Shown here: piece after piece, positions 1-6,543 of the stretch
How the letters are laid out: every line of letters begins with the position of its first letter
How positions within the stretch are numbered: position 1 is the stretch's first letter
Source: JARFUG01 sp050485365
GTDB lineage: Bacteria > Desulfobacterota > Desulfuromonadia > Desulfuromonadales > JACZKF01
NCBI GenBank assembly: GCA_050485365.1
Contig: JBJHBH010000113.1
Coordinates: 1-8,039 of the forward strand
Length of the DNA stretch: 8,039 bases
Direction of reading: 5' to 3'
Made by a program: the position numbers and the translations under genes
Notes under the pieces: generated by a model
Told to the model about the DNA's origin: nothing
What the model saw: the letters and a program-made list of their open reading frames with translations, nothing else
Databases searched by the model: none

Positions 1-566
<566 letters not shown>

Positions 567-589
567 GGAGTATTTAGCTCCCGCCTCCC

Positions 590-602
590 GGATTCTGAAT
601 CC
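590..602. repeat. 13-nt perfect palindrome downstream of the dehydrogenase gene
   Basis: GGATTCTGAATCC is a perfect inverted repeat (6-bp arms around a central T), 24 bp after the dehydrogenase stop and 5 bp before the putative -35 box of the helicase gene. The one-base centre is too tight for an RNA hairpin unless the inner pairs open, and no T-run follows, so it is a poor terminator. Its place just upstream of a promoter would suit a dimeric regulator site, but that is inference only. A 13-nt palindrome can also occur by chance. Confidence 0.3.
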
Positions 603-606
603 CTCC

Positions 607-635
607 TTGCCCCCACACCCCCCTTCCCCTATAAT
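607..635 (+). promoter_or_regulatory. Sigma70-type promoter for the JAB-DinG helicase gene
   Basis: The -35 element TTGCCC (607-612, 4 of 6 consensus) and the -10 element TATAAT (630-635, 6 of 6) are separated by exactly 17 bp. The spacer is almost entirely C and T. The predicted transcription start is near 642, giving a leader of only about 17 nt before the ATG at 659, with the Shine-Dalgarno inside it. A perfect TATAAT in such GC-rich DNA, in the only sizeable gap before the gene, makes this a good prediction. No operator is certain. Confidence 0.7.
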
Positions 636-638
636 CGC

Positions 639-653
639 CTCCTTTTCAAGGAG
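639..653 (+). promoter_or_regulatory. Helicase Shine-Dalgarno within a small inverted repeat
   Basis: AAGGAG (648-653) lies 5 nt before the ATG at 659 and fixes that start. The preceding CTCCTT (639-644) is its exact complement across a 3-nt TTC loop. A transcript starting at or before 639 could therefore hide the ribosome binding site in a 6-bp hairpin. A transcript from the predicted start near 642 would keep only about half of the masking arm. Whether this is used for control is unknown. Confidence 0.55.
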
Positions 654-658
654 ACGCG

Positions 659-3199
659 ATGGAACGGTTCTACTCCCCCGAGGCGCTGGCGCAGATGCGC
701 GCGGCGATCGCCGAGGCGCGGGGGAACGAAGTCTTTTTTCTCGGCCGCACCGACGAAGCGCTCAAGGTCGCCTCGGTGGAGGTGCTGGCCCGCGGATCGG
801 CCGAGGCCGTCCCGGCCATCGTGCAGGTGTGCCGCTACGGCGACGTCGTTATCCACAACCACCCCTCCGGAGTCCTCGACCCTTCGGGGGCCGATCTGGA
901 GATCGCGTCGCGTCTCGGCGCCCTCGGCGTCGGTTTCCACATTGTGGATAACCCTGTGGAAAATGTGTACAAGGTCGTGGAGGCTTTCGCCCCCCGAAGC
1001 GAGAAGCACCTCGACCCCTCGCGCATCGCCGCCGTCCTCGGCCCCGACGGGGCGGTGGCGAACCACCTCCCCGGGTGGGAGGAGCGCCCCGAGCAGCTTC
1101 GCATGGCCTTCGCCGCCGCCGAGGCCTTCAACGCCGGACGCCTGGCGACCATCGAGGCGGGGACCGGCACAGGCAAGAGCCTCGCCTACCTCGTCCCGGC
1201 GATCCTGTGGGCGCGCCAGAACGAGGAGCGGGTCGTCGTCTCGACCAACACCATCAACCTGCAGGAGCAGCTGATCCGCAAGGATCTCCCCTTTTTGCGC
1301 CGCGCCATGGAGATCGACTTTCGGGCGGTGCTGGTCAAGGGGCGCGGAAACTACCTCTGCCTGCGCAGGGCCGATGCCGCGAAGGCAGAGCCGGGGCTCT
1401 TCGACGACGAGCACGCCGGGGAGATCGCCGCCATCCTCGCCTGGGCGCAGTCGAGCGCCGACGGCTCGAAGGAGACCCTTTCCTTTATCCCCAGCGATTC
1501 GGTCTGGGAGGAGGTGCGCTGCGAGCTCGACGGGTGCGCCCGGGCGCGCTGCGCTCACTTTTCCGCCTGCTTCTTCCACAAGGCGCGCCGGCAGGCGGCC
1601 AACGCGGACCTGCTCGTCGTCAATCACGCGCTGCTCCTTTCGGATCTGGCCGTGCGGCGCCAGACCGACAACTACAGCGCCGCCGCCGTCCTCCCCCCCT
1701 TCGAACGCATCGTCCTGGACGAAGCCCATCACCTGGAGGATGTGGCCACCTCCCACTTCTCGTCACAGGTGACCCGTTTCGCCTTCGCCCGTACCCTGAA
1801 CCGGCTGCGCCACCCGCGAAAGGCGGAAAGGGGGGTGCTGATGCGCTTCGTGAACGCCCTGGCGCGGGATCTGCCCGACAGCGAGGACACCCTGTACCGC
1901 GCGCTGTACGAGGAGGTCGAGCGCCTGCAGGGGGGCTGCCATGTTCTGCTCGATCGGGCTGTGCGCGATCTGGAGGCGATCGGCGAGGAGCTCGCGGCCG
2001 CCGAGGGGAAGGCGATCGCCGAGCGCGAAGAGATCCGCCGACGCATCGTCCCCCCCTTCTCCGAAGGGGAGGCGTGGGGACGTACGACCGAGAAGGTGCG
2101 CGATCTCGCCCGCGAGACGATCGATCTGGCCAAGGCGCTGCGCGCCCTGCTCAAGAGCGCCGAGCGCCTCCCCGAGGCGGTCGCCGAGAAGGTCGCCTCC
2201 CACCTCCTCGATCTGCGCGGCGCGGCGGGGCGCCTCGACGCCATCGCCTCGGACCTTACGTTCTTCGTCGCCCAAGACGAGACGGTCTGCGCCTGGTTCG
2301 AGGTGACGCGCGGGCGCATCGGGCGCGGCACCGGCGTCGTCACCCGCCTGTGCACCGCCCCGCTGGAGGTCGCAGGCGCACTCAACGAATCGGTCTACGA
2401 GCGCTTTCGCACCGTGGTGATGACGAGCGCCACCCTCGCGGTGGGGGAGAGCTTCGCGCACTTCCGGCGCCGGGTCGGCCTCGATCTCTGCGAGAGGGGG
2501 CGGCTGAGCGAGCTGCTGCTCGCCTCCCCTTTCGACTTCGCCCGCCAGGCGCTGCTGGCCATCCCCACCGATCTGCCCGAGCCGGGGCGCCCCGGCTACG
2601 CCGAGGCGGTGCGTGATCTGAGCGAAAAGGCGATCCTGCTGGCAGACGGACGCACCTTCGTTCTGTTCACCGCCTACTCGCTGCTGCGCCGCGTGCACGG
2701 CGAGCTCGCCCCGATGCTGCAGGCCCGCGGCTACCGCCCCCTGCGCCAGGGGGAAGACCACCGTCACCGGCTCCTGAAGACCTTCGCCGACGACGCCACC
2801 AGCGTCCTGTTCGGCACCGACTCGTTCTGGGAGGGGGTCGACGTGCCGGGGCGCGCCCTCGAGCAGGTCATCATCTCGCGCCTCCCCTTCAAGGTCCCCA
2901 CCGAGCCGGTGCTGGAGGCGCGGGCCGAGGCGATCGAGCGCGCCGGGGGAGACCCCTTCATGGAATACACCGTCCCCCAGGCGGTCATCAAGTTCAAGCA
3001 GGGGTTCGGCCGCCTGATCCGCCACCGCGACGACCGCGGCGTCGTTCTCATTCTCGACACCCGCGTGGTGAAGAAGGGGTACGGGCGCATCTTCCTGAGA
3101 TCGCTCCCCCCCGCGCGCACCGTCGCCGCCCCTGCGGCGGAGATTCTGGGCGAAATCGACGCCTTTTTCCGCGGACATCGCGCCGCCATCGAGAGCTGA
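659..3199 (+). CDS. dinG: RadC-like JAB domain fused to Fe-S DinG-family ATP-dependent DNA helicase
   Basis: This 846-residue cytoplasmic protein has two parts. Residues about 1-110 form a RadC-like JAB/JAMM domain: candidate Glu24, then HNHPSG (His66, His68) and, with RadC spacing, Ser76 and Asp79, so the metal-site residues look intact. RadC's usual helix-hairpin-helix front end is absent. Residues about 135-846 are a superfamily 2 XPD/DinG helicase: Walker A AGTGTGKS (Lys173), DEAH box 354-357, the 'TSATL' motif at 589-593, FGTDSFWEGVDVPG (718-731) and motif VI QGFGRLIR (781-788). Cys234, Cys293, Cys298 and Cys304 match the E. coli DinG 4Fe-4S ligands (120, 194, 199, 205), including the exact 5- and 6-residue steps. 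DinG enzymes unwind 5'-tailed DNA, D-loops and R-loops in replication repair. E. coli DinG has about 716 residues; the excess equals the JAB domain. The ATG is supported by AAGGAG 5 nt upstream and its own promoter. No LexA box is evident. The JAB substrate is unknown. Confidence 0.93.
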   Translation: MERFYSPEALAQMRAAIAEARGNEVFFLGRTDEALKVASVEVLARGSAEAVPAIVQVCRYGDVVIHNHPSGVLDPSGADLEIASRLGALGVGFHIVDNPVENVYKVVEAFAPRSEKHLDPSRIAAVLGPDGAVANHLPGWEERPEQLRMAFAAAEAFNAGRLATIEAGTGTGKSLAYLVPAILWARQNEERVVVSTNTINLQEQLIRKDLPFLRRAMEIDFRAVLVKGRGNYLCLRRADAAKAEPGLFDDEHAGEIAAILAWAQSSADGSKETLSFIPSDSVWEEVRCELDGCARARCAHFSACFFHKARRQAANADLLVVNHALLLSDLAVRRQTDNYSAAAVLPPFERIVLDEAHHLEDVATSHFSSQVTRFAFARTLNRLRHPRKAERGVLMRFVNALARDLPDSEDTLYRALYEEVERLQGGCHVLLDRAVRDLEAIGEELAAAEGKAIAEREEIRRRIVPPFSEGEAWGRTTEKVRDLARETIDLAKALRALLKSAERLPEAVAEKVASHLLDLRGAAGRLDAIASDLTFFVAQDETVCAWFEVTRGRIGRGTGVVTRLCTAPLEVAGALNESVYERFRTVVMTSATLAVGESFAHFRRRVGLDLCERGRLSELLLASPFDFARQALLAIPTDLPEPGRPGYAEAVRDLSEKAILLADGRTFVLFTAYSLLRRVHGELAPMLQARGYRPLRQGEDHRHRLLKTFADDATSVLFGTDSFWEGVDVPGRALEQVIISRLPFKVPTEPVLEARAEAIERAGGDPFMEYTVPQAVIKFKQGFGRLIRHRDDRGVVLILDTRVVKKGYGRIFLRSLPPARTVAAPAAEILGEIDAFFRGHRAAIES

Positions 3200-3207
3200 A
3201 GCCTTCG

Positions 3208-3579
3208 CTACGGCTCCCCGATCTGCGGCGGCAGCTCCAGGCGCAGGTGGGGCCATCTGCGCACGGGGTATCCCTCATCGTCCTGGTAGGCGAAGGCCTC
3301 CAGCTCGAAGCTCTTCCAGCGATAGGGGAGCTTTCGCTCGCGCCAGAGATAGCGCCACAGAAAACCGAAGAACCCGTACTGGGCGTACTGGCAGACGTGG
3401 ATGAGCTCATGGCGCACCAGGCGCGGCACGACCTCGGCGGGGGGGCGGCGGAAAAAGATGTGGCGGCCGAGCGTCACGCCGGAGACCCAGCGCGGAAACA
3501 AAAAGAGCAGGGGGGAGGCGAAATGAAAGCGCACCCGGATCGGCCGAACGCCGCCCTTCAACCCCGCCCCGCACCTCAC
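3208..3579 (-). CDS. Small zincin-like metallopeptidase (HExxH), uncharacterised
   Basis: This 123-residue protein contains RHELIHVCQY, giving the zinc motif H57-E58-x-x-H61. A following FELEAFAYQ segment offers Glu92 or Glu94, about 31-33 residues on, as a third ligand, which resembles compact gluzincin-like domains. A hydrophobic stretch near residues 17-30 and an aromatic-rich segment (GFFGFLWRYLW, 69-79) suggest membrane proximity, but there is no clear signal peptide. The start is GTG at 3579, chosen because GAGGAG sits 6 nt upstream. It is the second gene of a minus-strand pair, 21 bp after the PRC-barrel gene, and its TAG stop lies 8 bp from the end of the helicase gene transcribed towards it. 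I recognise the fold class from the motif but not a named family. It could be a peptidase or a catalytically silent zinc-binding protein. No substrate is inferred. Confidence 0.8.
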   Translation of the reverse strand: MRCGAGLKGGVRPIRVRFHFASPLLFLFPRWVSGVTLGRHIFFRRPPAEVVPRLVRHELIHVCQYAQYGFFGFLWRYLWRERKLPYRWKSFELEAFAYQDDEGYPVRRWPHLRLELPPQIGEP

Positions 3580-3585
3580 CGCCCG

Positions 3586-3591
3586 CTCCTC
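3586..3591 (-). promoter_or_regulatory. Shine-Dalgarno selecting the GTG start of the zincin gene
   Basis: On the minus strand GAGGAG lies 6 nt upstream of GTG (3579-3577), inside the 21-bp gap after the PRC-barrel stop. No in-frame ATG competes nearby, so this site decides the start. Confidence 0.6.
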
Positions 3592-3600
3592 ACGATCTCC

Positions 3601-4035
3601 TCAATGCCGGGGCTCCTCGGGGGGCGGCGGCTCTTCCACGGTTCGCCCCATCTCGGTCTGCCAGTAGGGGGTCTGGCCGTAAAAGCGGTGGATCTGCTCC
3701 CCCCAGGCGCGCCCCCCCATCTTGGGCCAGTCGTGCTTGTTGAAGCCCGGGGCGTTGCGCAGCTTCTCCTTGTCGAGATCGAGGATGAAGTGCTTGTGGT
3801 CCGGGTCGAGGTGGAGCATCTTGAACGGCACGGCGAAGAGCTTGTCGCCGATCCCCATGAAGCCGCCGAAGGACAGCACGGCGTAGTTGACCCGGCCGCT
3901 CTCCATGTCGATCATCAGCTCTTCGATCTTTCCGAGATCCTCGCCCCGGGTGTTGACGACCCTGTCGCCGATGAGGGAATCGGCGCTCATGACCTCCGGC
4001 CCCGGCCCCGAACCGCTTCGCATCGAATTCGCCAT
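3601..4035 (-). CDS. PRC-barrel domain protein
   Basis: This is a 144-residue soluble protein. A PRC-barrel domain covers about residues 14-90: 'SADSLIGDRVVNTRGEDLGK', then EELMIDMESGRVNYAVLSFGG, a GDKLFAVPF strand and HFILDLDKEKL. These are hallmark features of the small beta-barrel first named from the photosynthetic reaction-centre H subunit and also found in RimM. A tail follows with DWPKMGGRAWGEQIHRFYG and a Pro/Glu-rich end. In bacteria such free-standing PRC proteins are often stress-related but mostly uncharacterised. The start at 4035 is preferred because AAGGAG lies 7 nt upstream. A longer in-frame start at 4098 would run through the predicted promoter and adds a 21-residue basic segment of low plausibility. 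It heads a two-gene unit with the zincin gene. Despite the similar name it is unrelated to the Prc protease next door. Confidence 0.88.
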   Translation of the reverse strand: MANSMRSGSGPGPEVMSADSLIGDRVVNTRGEDLGKIEELMIDMESGRVNYAVLSFGGFMGIGDKLFAVPFKMLHLDPDHKHFILDLDKEKLRNAPGFNKHDWPKMGGRAWGEQIHRFYGQTPYWQTEMGRTVEEPPPPEEPRH

Positions 4036-4070
4036 CTGCTCTCTCCTTTTCGGGATGGGTTTCGTCTTGC

Positions 4071-4098
4071 ATTGTACCGCCCGCCCTTCACTGCGCAA
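4071..4098 (-). promoter_or_regulatory. Promoter for the PRC-barrel/zincin unit
   Basis: Read on the minus strand, a -35-like TTGCGC (4098-4093, weak, 3 of 6) and a strong -10 TACAAT (4076-4071, 5 of 6) are 16 bp apart. Transcription would begin near 4064, leaving a leader of about 28 nt with AAGGAG before the ATG at 4035. The good -10 and short leader support the call; the poor -35 hints that an activator may help. Confidence 0.55.
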
Positions 4099-4108
4099 GA
4101 ACGCGCAA
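4093..4108. repeat. GCGCAA direct repeat, one helical turn apart, over the -35 region
   Basis: GCGCAA occurs at 4093-4098 and again at 4103-4108, a 10-bp period that places both copies on the same DNA face. The first copy coincides with the -35 element of the minus-strand promoter. This is the arrangement of a tandem regulator site, but two 6-bp copies are weak evidence and no regulator is identified. Confidence 0.35.
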
Positions 4109-4154
4109 AACCCTCGTCAAACAGACACCTTGAGCGCTGAATCTCCCTACCGCC

Positions 4155-4176
4155 CCCCGGGTTTTTCCTGCCGGGG
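4155..4176. repeat. CCCCGG/CCGGGG hairpin with possible repeat-element core
   Basis: CCCCGG (4155-4160) and CCGGGG (4171-4176) are perfect 6-bp inverted arms around a 10-nt T-rich loop. The right arm runs into GGGGACAGAC (4173-4182). From memory, GGGGACAGAC-type strings recur as intergenic repeats near REP-associated transposase genes in many bacteria, so this could be a decayed copy of such an element. No transposase is present. It has no following T-run in either direction, so it does not look like a terminator. Confidence 0.3.
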
Positions 4177-4216
4177 ACAGACGATGGGTCCGAAGGTCGG
4201 AAAATCGAGCCGGCCC

Positions 4217-4247
4217 TTGACCCCGAGGGCGCAGAATGTGTTAGAGT
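4217..4247 (+). promoter_or_regulatory. Putative promoter for prc (extended -10)
   Basis: TTGACC (4217-4222, 5 of 6) is followed after 19 bp by TAGAGT (4242-4247, 4 of 6), with TG one base before it (4239-4240) forming an extended -10. The spacing is longer than ideal, which the extended -10 may offset. Transcription would start near 4254, giving a leader of about 94 nt that contains the hairpin at 4303-4329. Confidence 0.5.
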
Positions 4248-4302
4248 AGGCGTTGTTTCAAGCGGCAGTTCACCCGTACCAACCCTTCATGACAGACGGC
4301 TT

Positions 4303-4329
4303 CCGGAGGGCGAAAGCGATCGCCTCCGG
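4303..4329 (+). promoter_or_regulatory. GC-rich leader hairpin just upstream of the prc ribosome binding site
   Basis: CCGGAGG (4303-4309) pairs perfectly with CCTCCGG (4323-4329). With one bulged G (4310), two further C-G pairs close an 8-nt loop. The stem ends 5 nt before the Shine-Dalgarno AAAGGA (4335-4340). Its left arm contains GGAGG, itself Shine-Dalgarno-like and sequestered by pairing. It may stabilise the mRNA or tune prc translation; no riboswitch class is recognised. Confidence 0.45.
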
Positions 4330-4347
4330 CAGCGAAAGGAATGATTG

Positions 4348-6477
4348 ATGTCCAGGTTCCCCTTTGCGCGCATACTGATCGCTCTTCTCGTTCTGCTCGT
4401 CGGCCTCCCCGCCGGCCTTCTCGCAGCCGAGAGGCAGGACGATGATGCCGCCGCCCGGGCCAAGCTGCTGAGCTACCTGCTGCGCCAACAGCTCAGCGCG
4501 AGCCACTATAGCCAGAAGCCGATCGACGACACGTTCTCACGGGCCGCCTTCGGTCTGTATCTCAAGCAGATCGACGGACAGAAGCGATTTTTGCTGCAGC
4601 AGGACATCCGCCAGCTTCAGCCCTTTGCGAACCGCATCGACGACGAGCTGGTGCAGGGGCGCATCCAGCTCCCCCTGACCGCGACCCGCCTGCTCAGCGT
4701 GCGGATCGCCCAGGTCAAGGAGATGGTCGATGAGCTGCTGGCCTCGGATTTCAACTTCCACGGCGACGAGACGATCGAGATCGACCCCGAGAAGCTCGAA
4801 TTCAGCGCCGATCTGGCCGAACTGCGCGAGCGCTGGCGCAAGATCCTCAAGCTGCAGGTCCTCTCGCGCTACCTCGACATGGAGGAGGAGCGCGGCAAGA
4901 ACCCGGCCCTTGAAAAGGATGCGGCCCCCCTCACCCAGGCCGAGGCCCGCGAGCGGGTGAAGAAGAGCTACGAGACCTTCTTCGAGCGTCTGCTCGAGGA
5001 TGCGCAAAAAGAGATCTACAACCGTTACTTCGAGGCGGTCAGCCGCGCCTTCGATCCGCACACCAACTATCTGGCCCCTGCGGAAAAGGAGGATTTCGAC
5101 ATCAGCATGAGCGGCTCCCTCGAAGGGATCGGCGCCACGCTACGCGAGGAGGACGGCTTTATCAAGGTCGTCACCGTCGTCCCCGGAAGCGCCGCCTGGC
5201 GGCAGGGGCAGCTCGAAGCCGAGGACATCATCCTCAAGGTCGGCGAGGGGGCCGGCGAGCCGGTCGACATCACCGACACCCGCATCCGCGACGCCGTCTC
5301 TCTGATCCGCGGCCGGAAGGGGACCGAGGTGCGCCTGACCGTGCGCAAGCCCGACGGCACCTCCCTTGTCATCCCCATCATCCGAGACGTGGTGCAGATC
5401 GAGGAGACCTTCGTGCGCTCGGCGGTGATCCCGGGCCGTGACGGAAAAGAGCGCTTCGGCTACGTCAAGATCCCGAGCTTCTACCGCGACTTCAAGGACG
5501 AGCGGCGCGGCGGCAGCGGCCGCAACGTCACCGACGACCTGCGCCGCGAGATCGAGAACCTCAAGGCCCAAAACGTCGAGGGGATCGTTCTCGATTTGCG
5601 CAACAACGGCGGCGGCGCCCTCACCGACGCGGTGAACATCGTCGGGCTCTTCATCAAGACCGGACCTGTGGTGCAGGTGCGAAGCGGCAACGGCAACGTG
5701 CAGGTCCTCGCCGACGACTCGCGCGAGATCGTCTACGACGGCCCGCTGACCGTTCTGGTCAACGAGTTCAGCGCCTCGGCCTCCGAGATCCTCGCCGGAG
5801 CGCTGCAGGACTACGGCCGGGCCGTCATCATCGGCGGCGAGCACACCCACGGCAAGGGGACGGTCCAGGCGATCCTCGATCTCGACCGCTCGCTCCCCTT
5901 CGCCGGCATGGAGCGCTACCAGCCGCTGGGCGCGCTGAAGGTCACCATCCAGAAGTTCTACCGCGTCAGCGGCGAATCGACCCAGTCGCGCGGCGTCGTC
6001 CCCGACATCATCCTCCCCGACCGGCTCAAGCACTTCAGGACCGGAGAGCGCCACAACGACTATGCCCTGCCCTGGGATACGATCAGGCCGACGCGCTTTT
6101 CGCGCTGGCAGGAGAGCTTGGATCTGGAGCTTCTGCGCGAAAGGAGCCGCGAGCGCGTCGAGGCCGATGAGCAGTTCGCCAAGATCCGCGAGGAGGTGGA
6201 ACGCGCCCGTATCCGCACCGAGAACACCCGGCAGACGCTCAACATCGAGGAGTACCGCGCGCAGCGCCTCGAAGCGCGAGCGCTCGAGGAAGAAGGGGGC
6301 GGCGCCCCCCACGCCTTCGGCCGCAGCAGAAACCGCGATCCCAACCAGACGGCCGAGGAGCGCCAGAAGGAGTGGATCGAGCAGATCCGCAAGGATGCCT
6401 ACGCCCGCGAGGCGATGGCGGTTCTGGCCGACATTCTCTCCACCTCGCTGCACACCGCGTCGGCGACCAAAAAATAA
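4348..6477 (+). CDS. prc: Periplasmic tail-specific protease Prc/Tsp (S41 carboxy-terminal processing peptidase)
   Basis: This 709-residue protein is close in length to E. coli Prc (682) and shows the same architecture. A signal peptide ends near residues 26-27 (Arg near the start, hydrophobic 10-25, then LLAAE). A helical N-terminal Tsp domain spans about 35-235, ending in DPHTNYLAP. A PDZ domain covers about 250-335. The S41 core contains GIVLDLRNNGGG (412-423) and FSASASEI (474-481), and the Prc C-terminal domain starts after the SRGVVPDIILPD and YALPWD motifs. The catalytic Ser-Lys dyad is predicted as Ser477 and Lys503 (in HTHGKGT), with Asp488 matching E. coli Asp441. Prc degrades or trims periplasmic and lipoprotein substrates from their C-termini, and in E. 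coli it acts with NlpI on a peptidoglycan hydrolase. ATG 4348 is chosen because AAAGGA is 7 nt upstream; TTG at 4345 is in frame but closer. A TTCG hairpin follows the stop. Confidence 0.95.
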   Translation: MSRFPFARILIALLVLLVGLPAGLLAAERQDDDAAARAKLLSYLLRQQLSASHYSQKPIDDTFSRAAFGLYLKQIDGQKRFLLQQDIRQLQPFANRIDDELVQGRIQLPLTATRLLSVRIAQVKEMVDELLASDFNFHGDETIEIDPEKLEFSADLAELRERWRKILKLQVLSRYLDMEEERGKNPALEKDAAPLTQAEARERVKKSYETFFERLLEDAQKEIYNRYFEAVSRAFDPHTNYLAPAEKEDFDISMSGSLEGIGATLREEDGFIKVVTVVPGSAAWRQGQLEAEDIILKVGEGAGEPVDITDTRIRDAVSLIRGRKGTEVRLTVRKPDGTSLVIPIIRDVVQIEETFVRSAVIPGRDGKERFGYVKIPSFYRDFKDERRGGSGRNVTDDLRREIENLKAQNVEGIVLDLRNNGGGALTDAVNIVGLFIKTGPVVQVRSGNGNVQVLADDSREIVYDGPLTVLVNEFSASASEILAGALQDYGRAVIIGGEHTHGKGTVQAILDLDRSLPFAGMERYQPLGALKVTIQKFYRVSGESTQSRGVVPDIILPDRLKHFRTGERHNDYALPWDTIRPTRFSRWQESLDLELLRERSRERVEADEQFAKIREEVERARIRTENTRQTLNIEEYRAQRLEARALEEEGGGAPHAFGRSRNRDPNQTAEERQKEWIEQIRKDAYAREAMAVLADILSTSLHTASATKK

Positions 6478-6496
6478 TTCCGGCGCGTCACAACAA

Positions 6497-6526
6497 ACGA
6501 CGGCCCCGCTTCGGCGGGGCCGTCGT
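6497..6526 (+). terminator. 13-bp perfect stem with TTCG loop after prc
   Basis: Bases 6497-6509 (ACGACGGCCCCGC) pair perfectly with 6514-6526 around a TTCG tetraloop, a very stable hairpin beginning 19 nt after the prc stop. A slipped register pairs AAACGAC (6495-6501) with GTCGTTT (6525-6531) around a 3-nt bulge. The following tract is only CGTTTGG, so the T-run is weak. It most likely ends or attenuates prc transcription. It sits 17 nt before the next start codon, so it also lies in that gene's leader if transcription reads through. Confidence 0.75.
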
Positions 6527-6543
6527 CGTTTGGGAGTACGGAC

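Larger units (their letters stand above)
4036..4344. other. Divergent intergenic region between the PRC-barrel gene and prc
   Basis: These roughly 309 bp separate two divergent genes. From left to right I see the PRC-barrel leader, its -10/-35 elements with an overlapping direct repeat, a CCCCGG/CCGGGG hairpin, a short CCGA-AGG-TCGG hairpin (4190-4200), the prc promoter and a leader hairpin before the prc ribosome binding site. No convincing protein-coding frame is present. Between about 4109 and 4154 I see nothing assignable. Confidence 0.7.

Noticed and set aside
629..1756. 375-codon open frame on the minus strand opposite the JAB-DinG gene
   Set aside because: It is antisense to a clear domain-bearing gene; its product is low-complexity (rich in G, A, R, V) with no recognisable motif, as expected from GC-rich shadow frames.
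1075..2616. 513-codon plus-strand frame overlapping the helicase
   Set aside because: The product is dominated by Arg, Gly, Ala and Pro, a frame-shifted reading of GC-rich codons, with no motif.
1763..3256. 497-codon open frame on the minus strand opposite the helicase core
   Set aside because: Same reason: antisense to conserved helicase motifs, and its composition is repetitive and unlike a real protein.
4036..4098. Longer N-terminus of the PRC-barrel protein starting at 4098
   Set aside because: It would require transcription and translation through the predicted -10/-35 elements; the ATG at 4035 has the proper AAGGAG, and the extra 21 residues carry no domain.
4341..4445. Possible 34-codon upstream ORF starting at ATG 4341 and overlapping the prc start
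   Set aside because: The Shine-Dalgarno AAAGGA directly abuts this ATG with no spacing, while it is 7 nt from ATG 4348; the peptide is an Arg/Ser-rich shadow.
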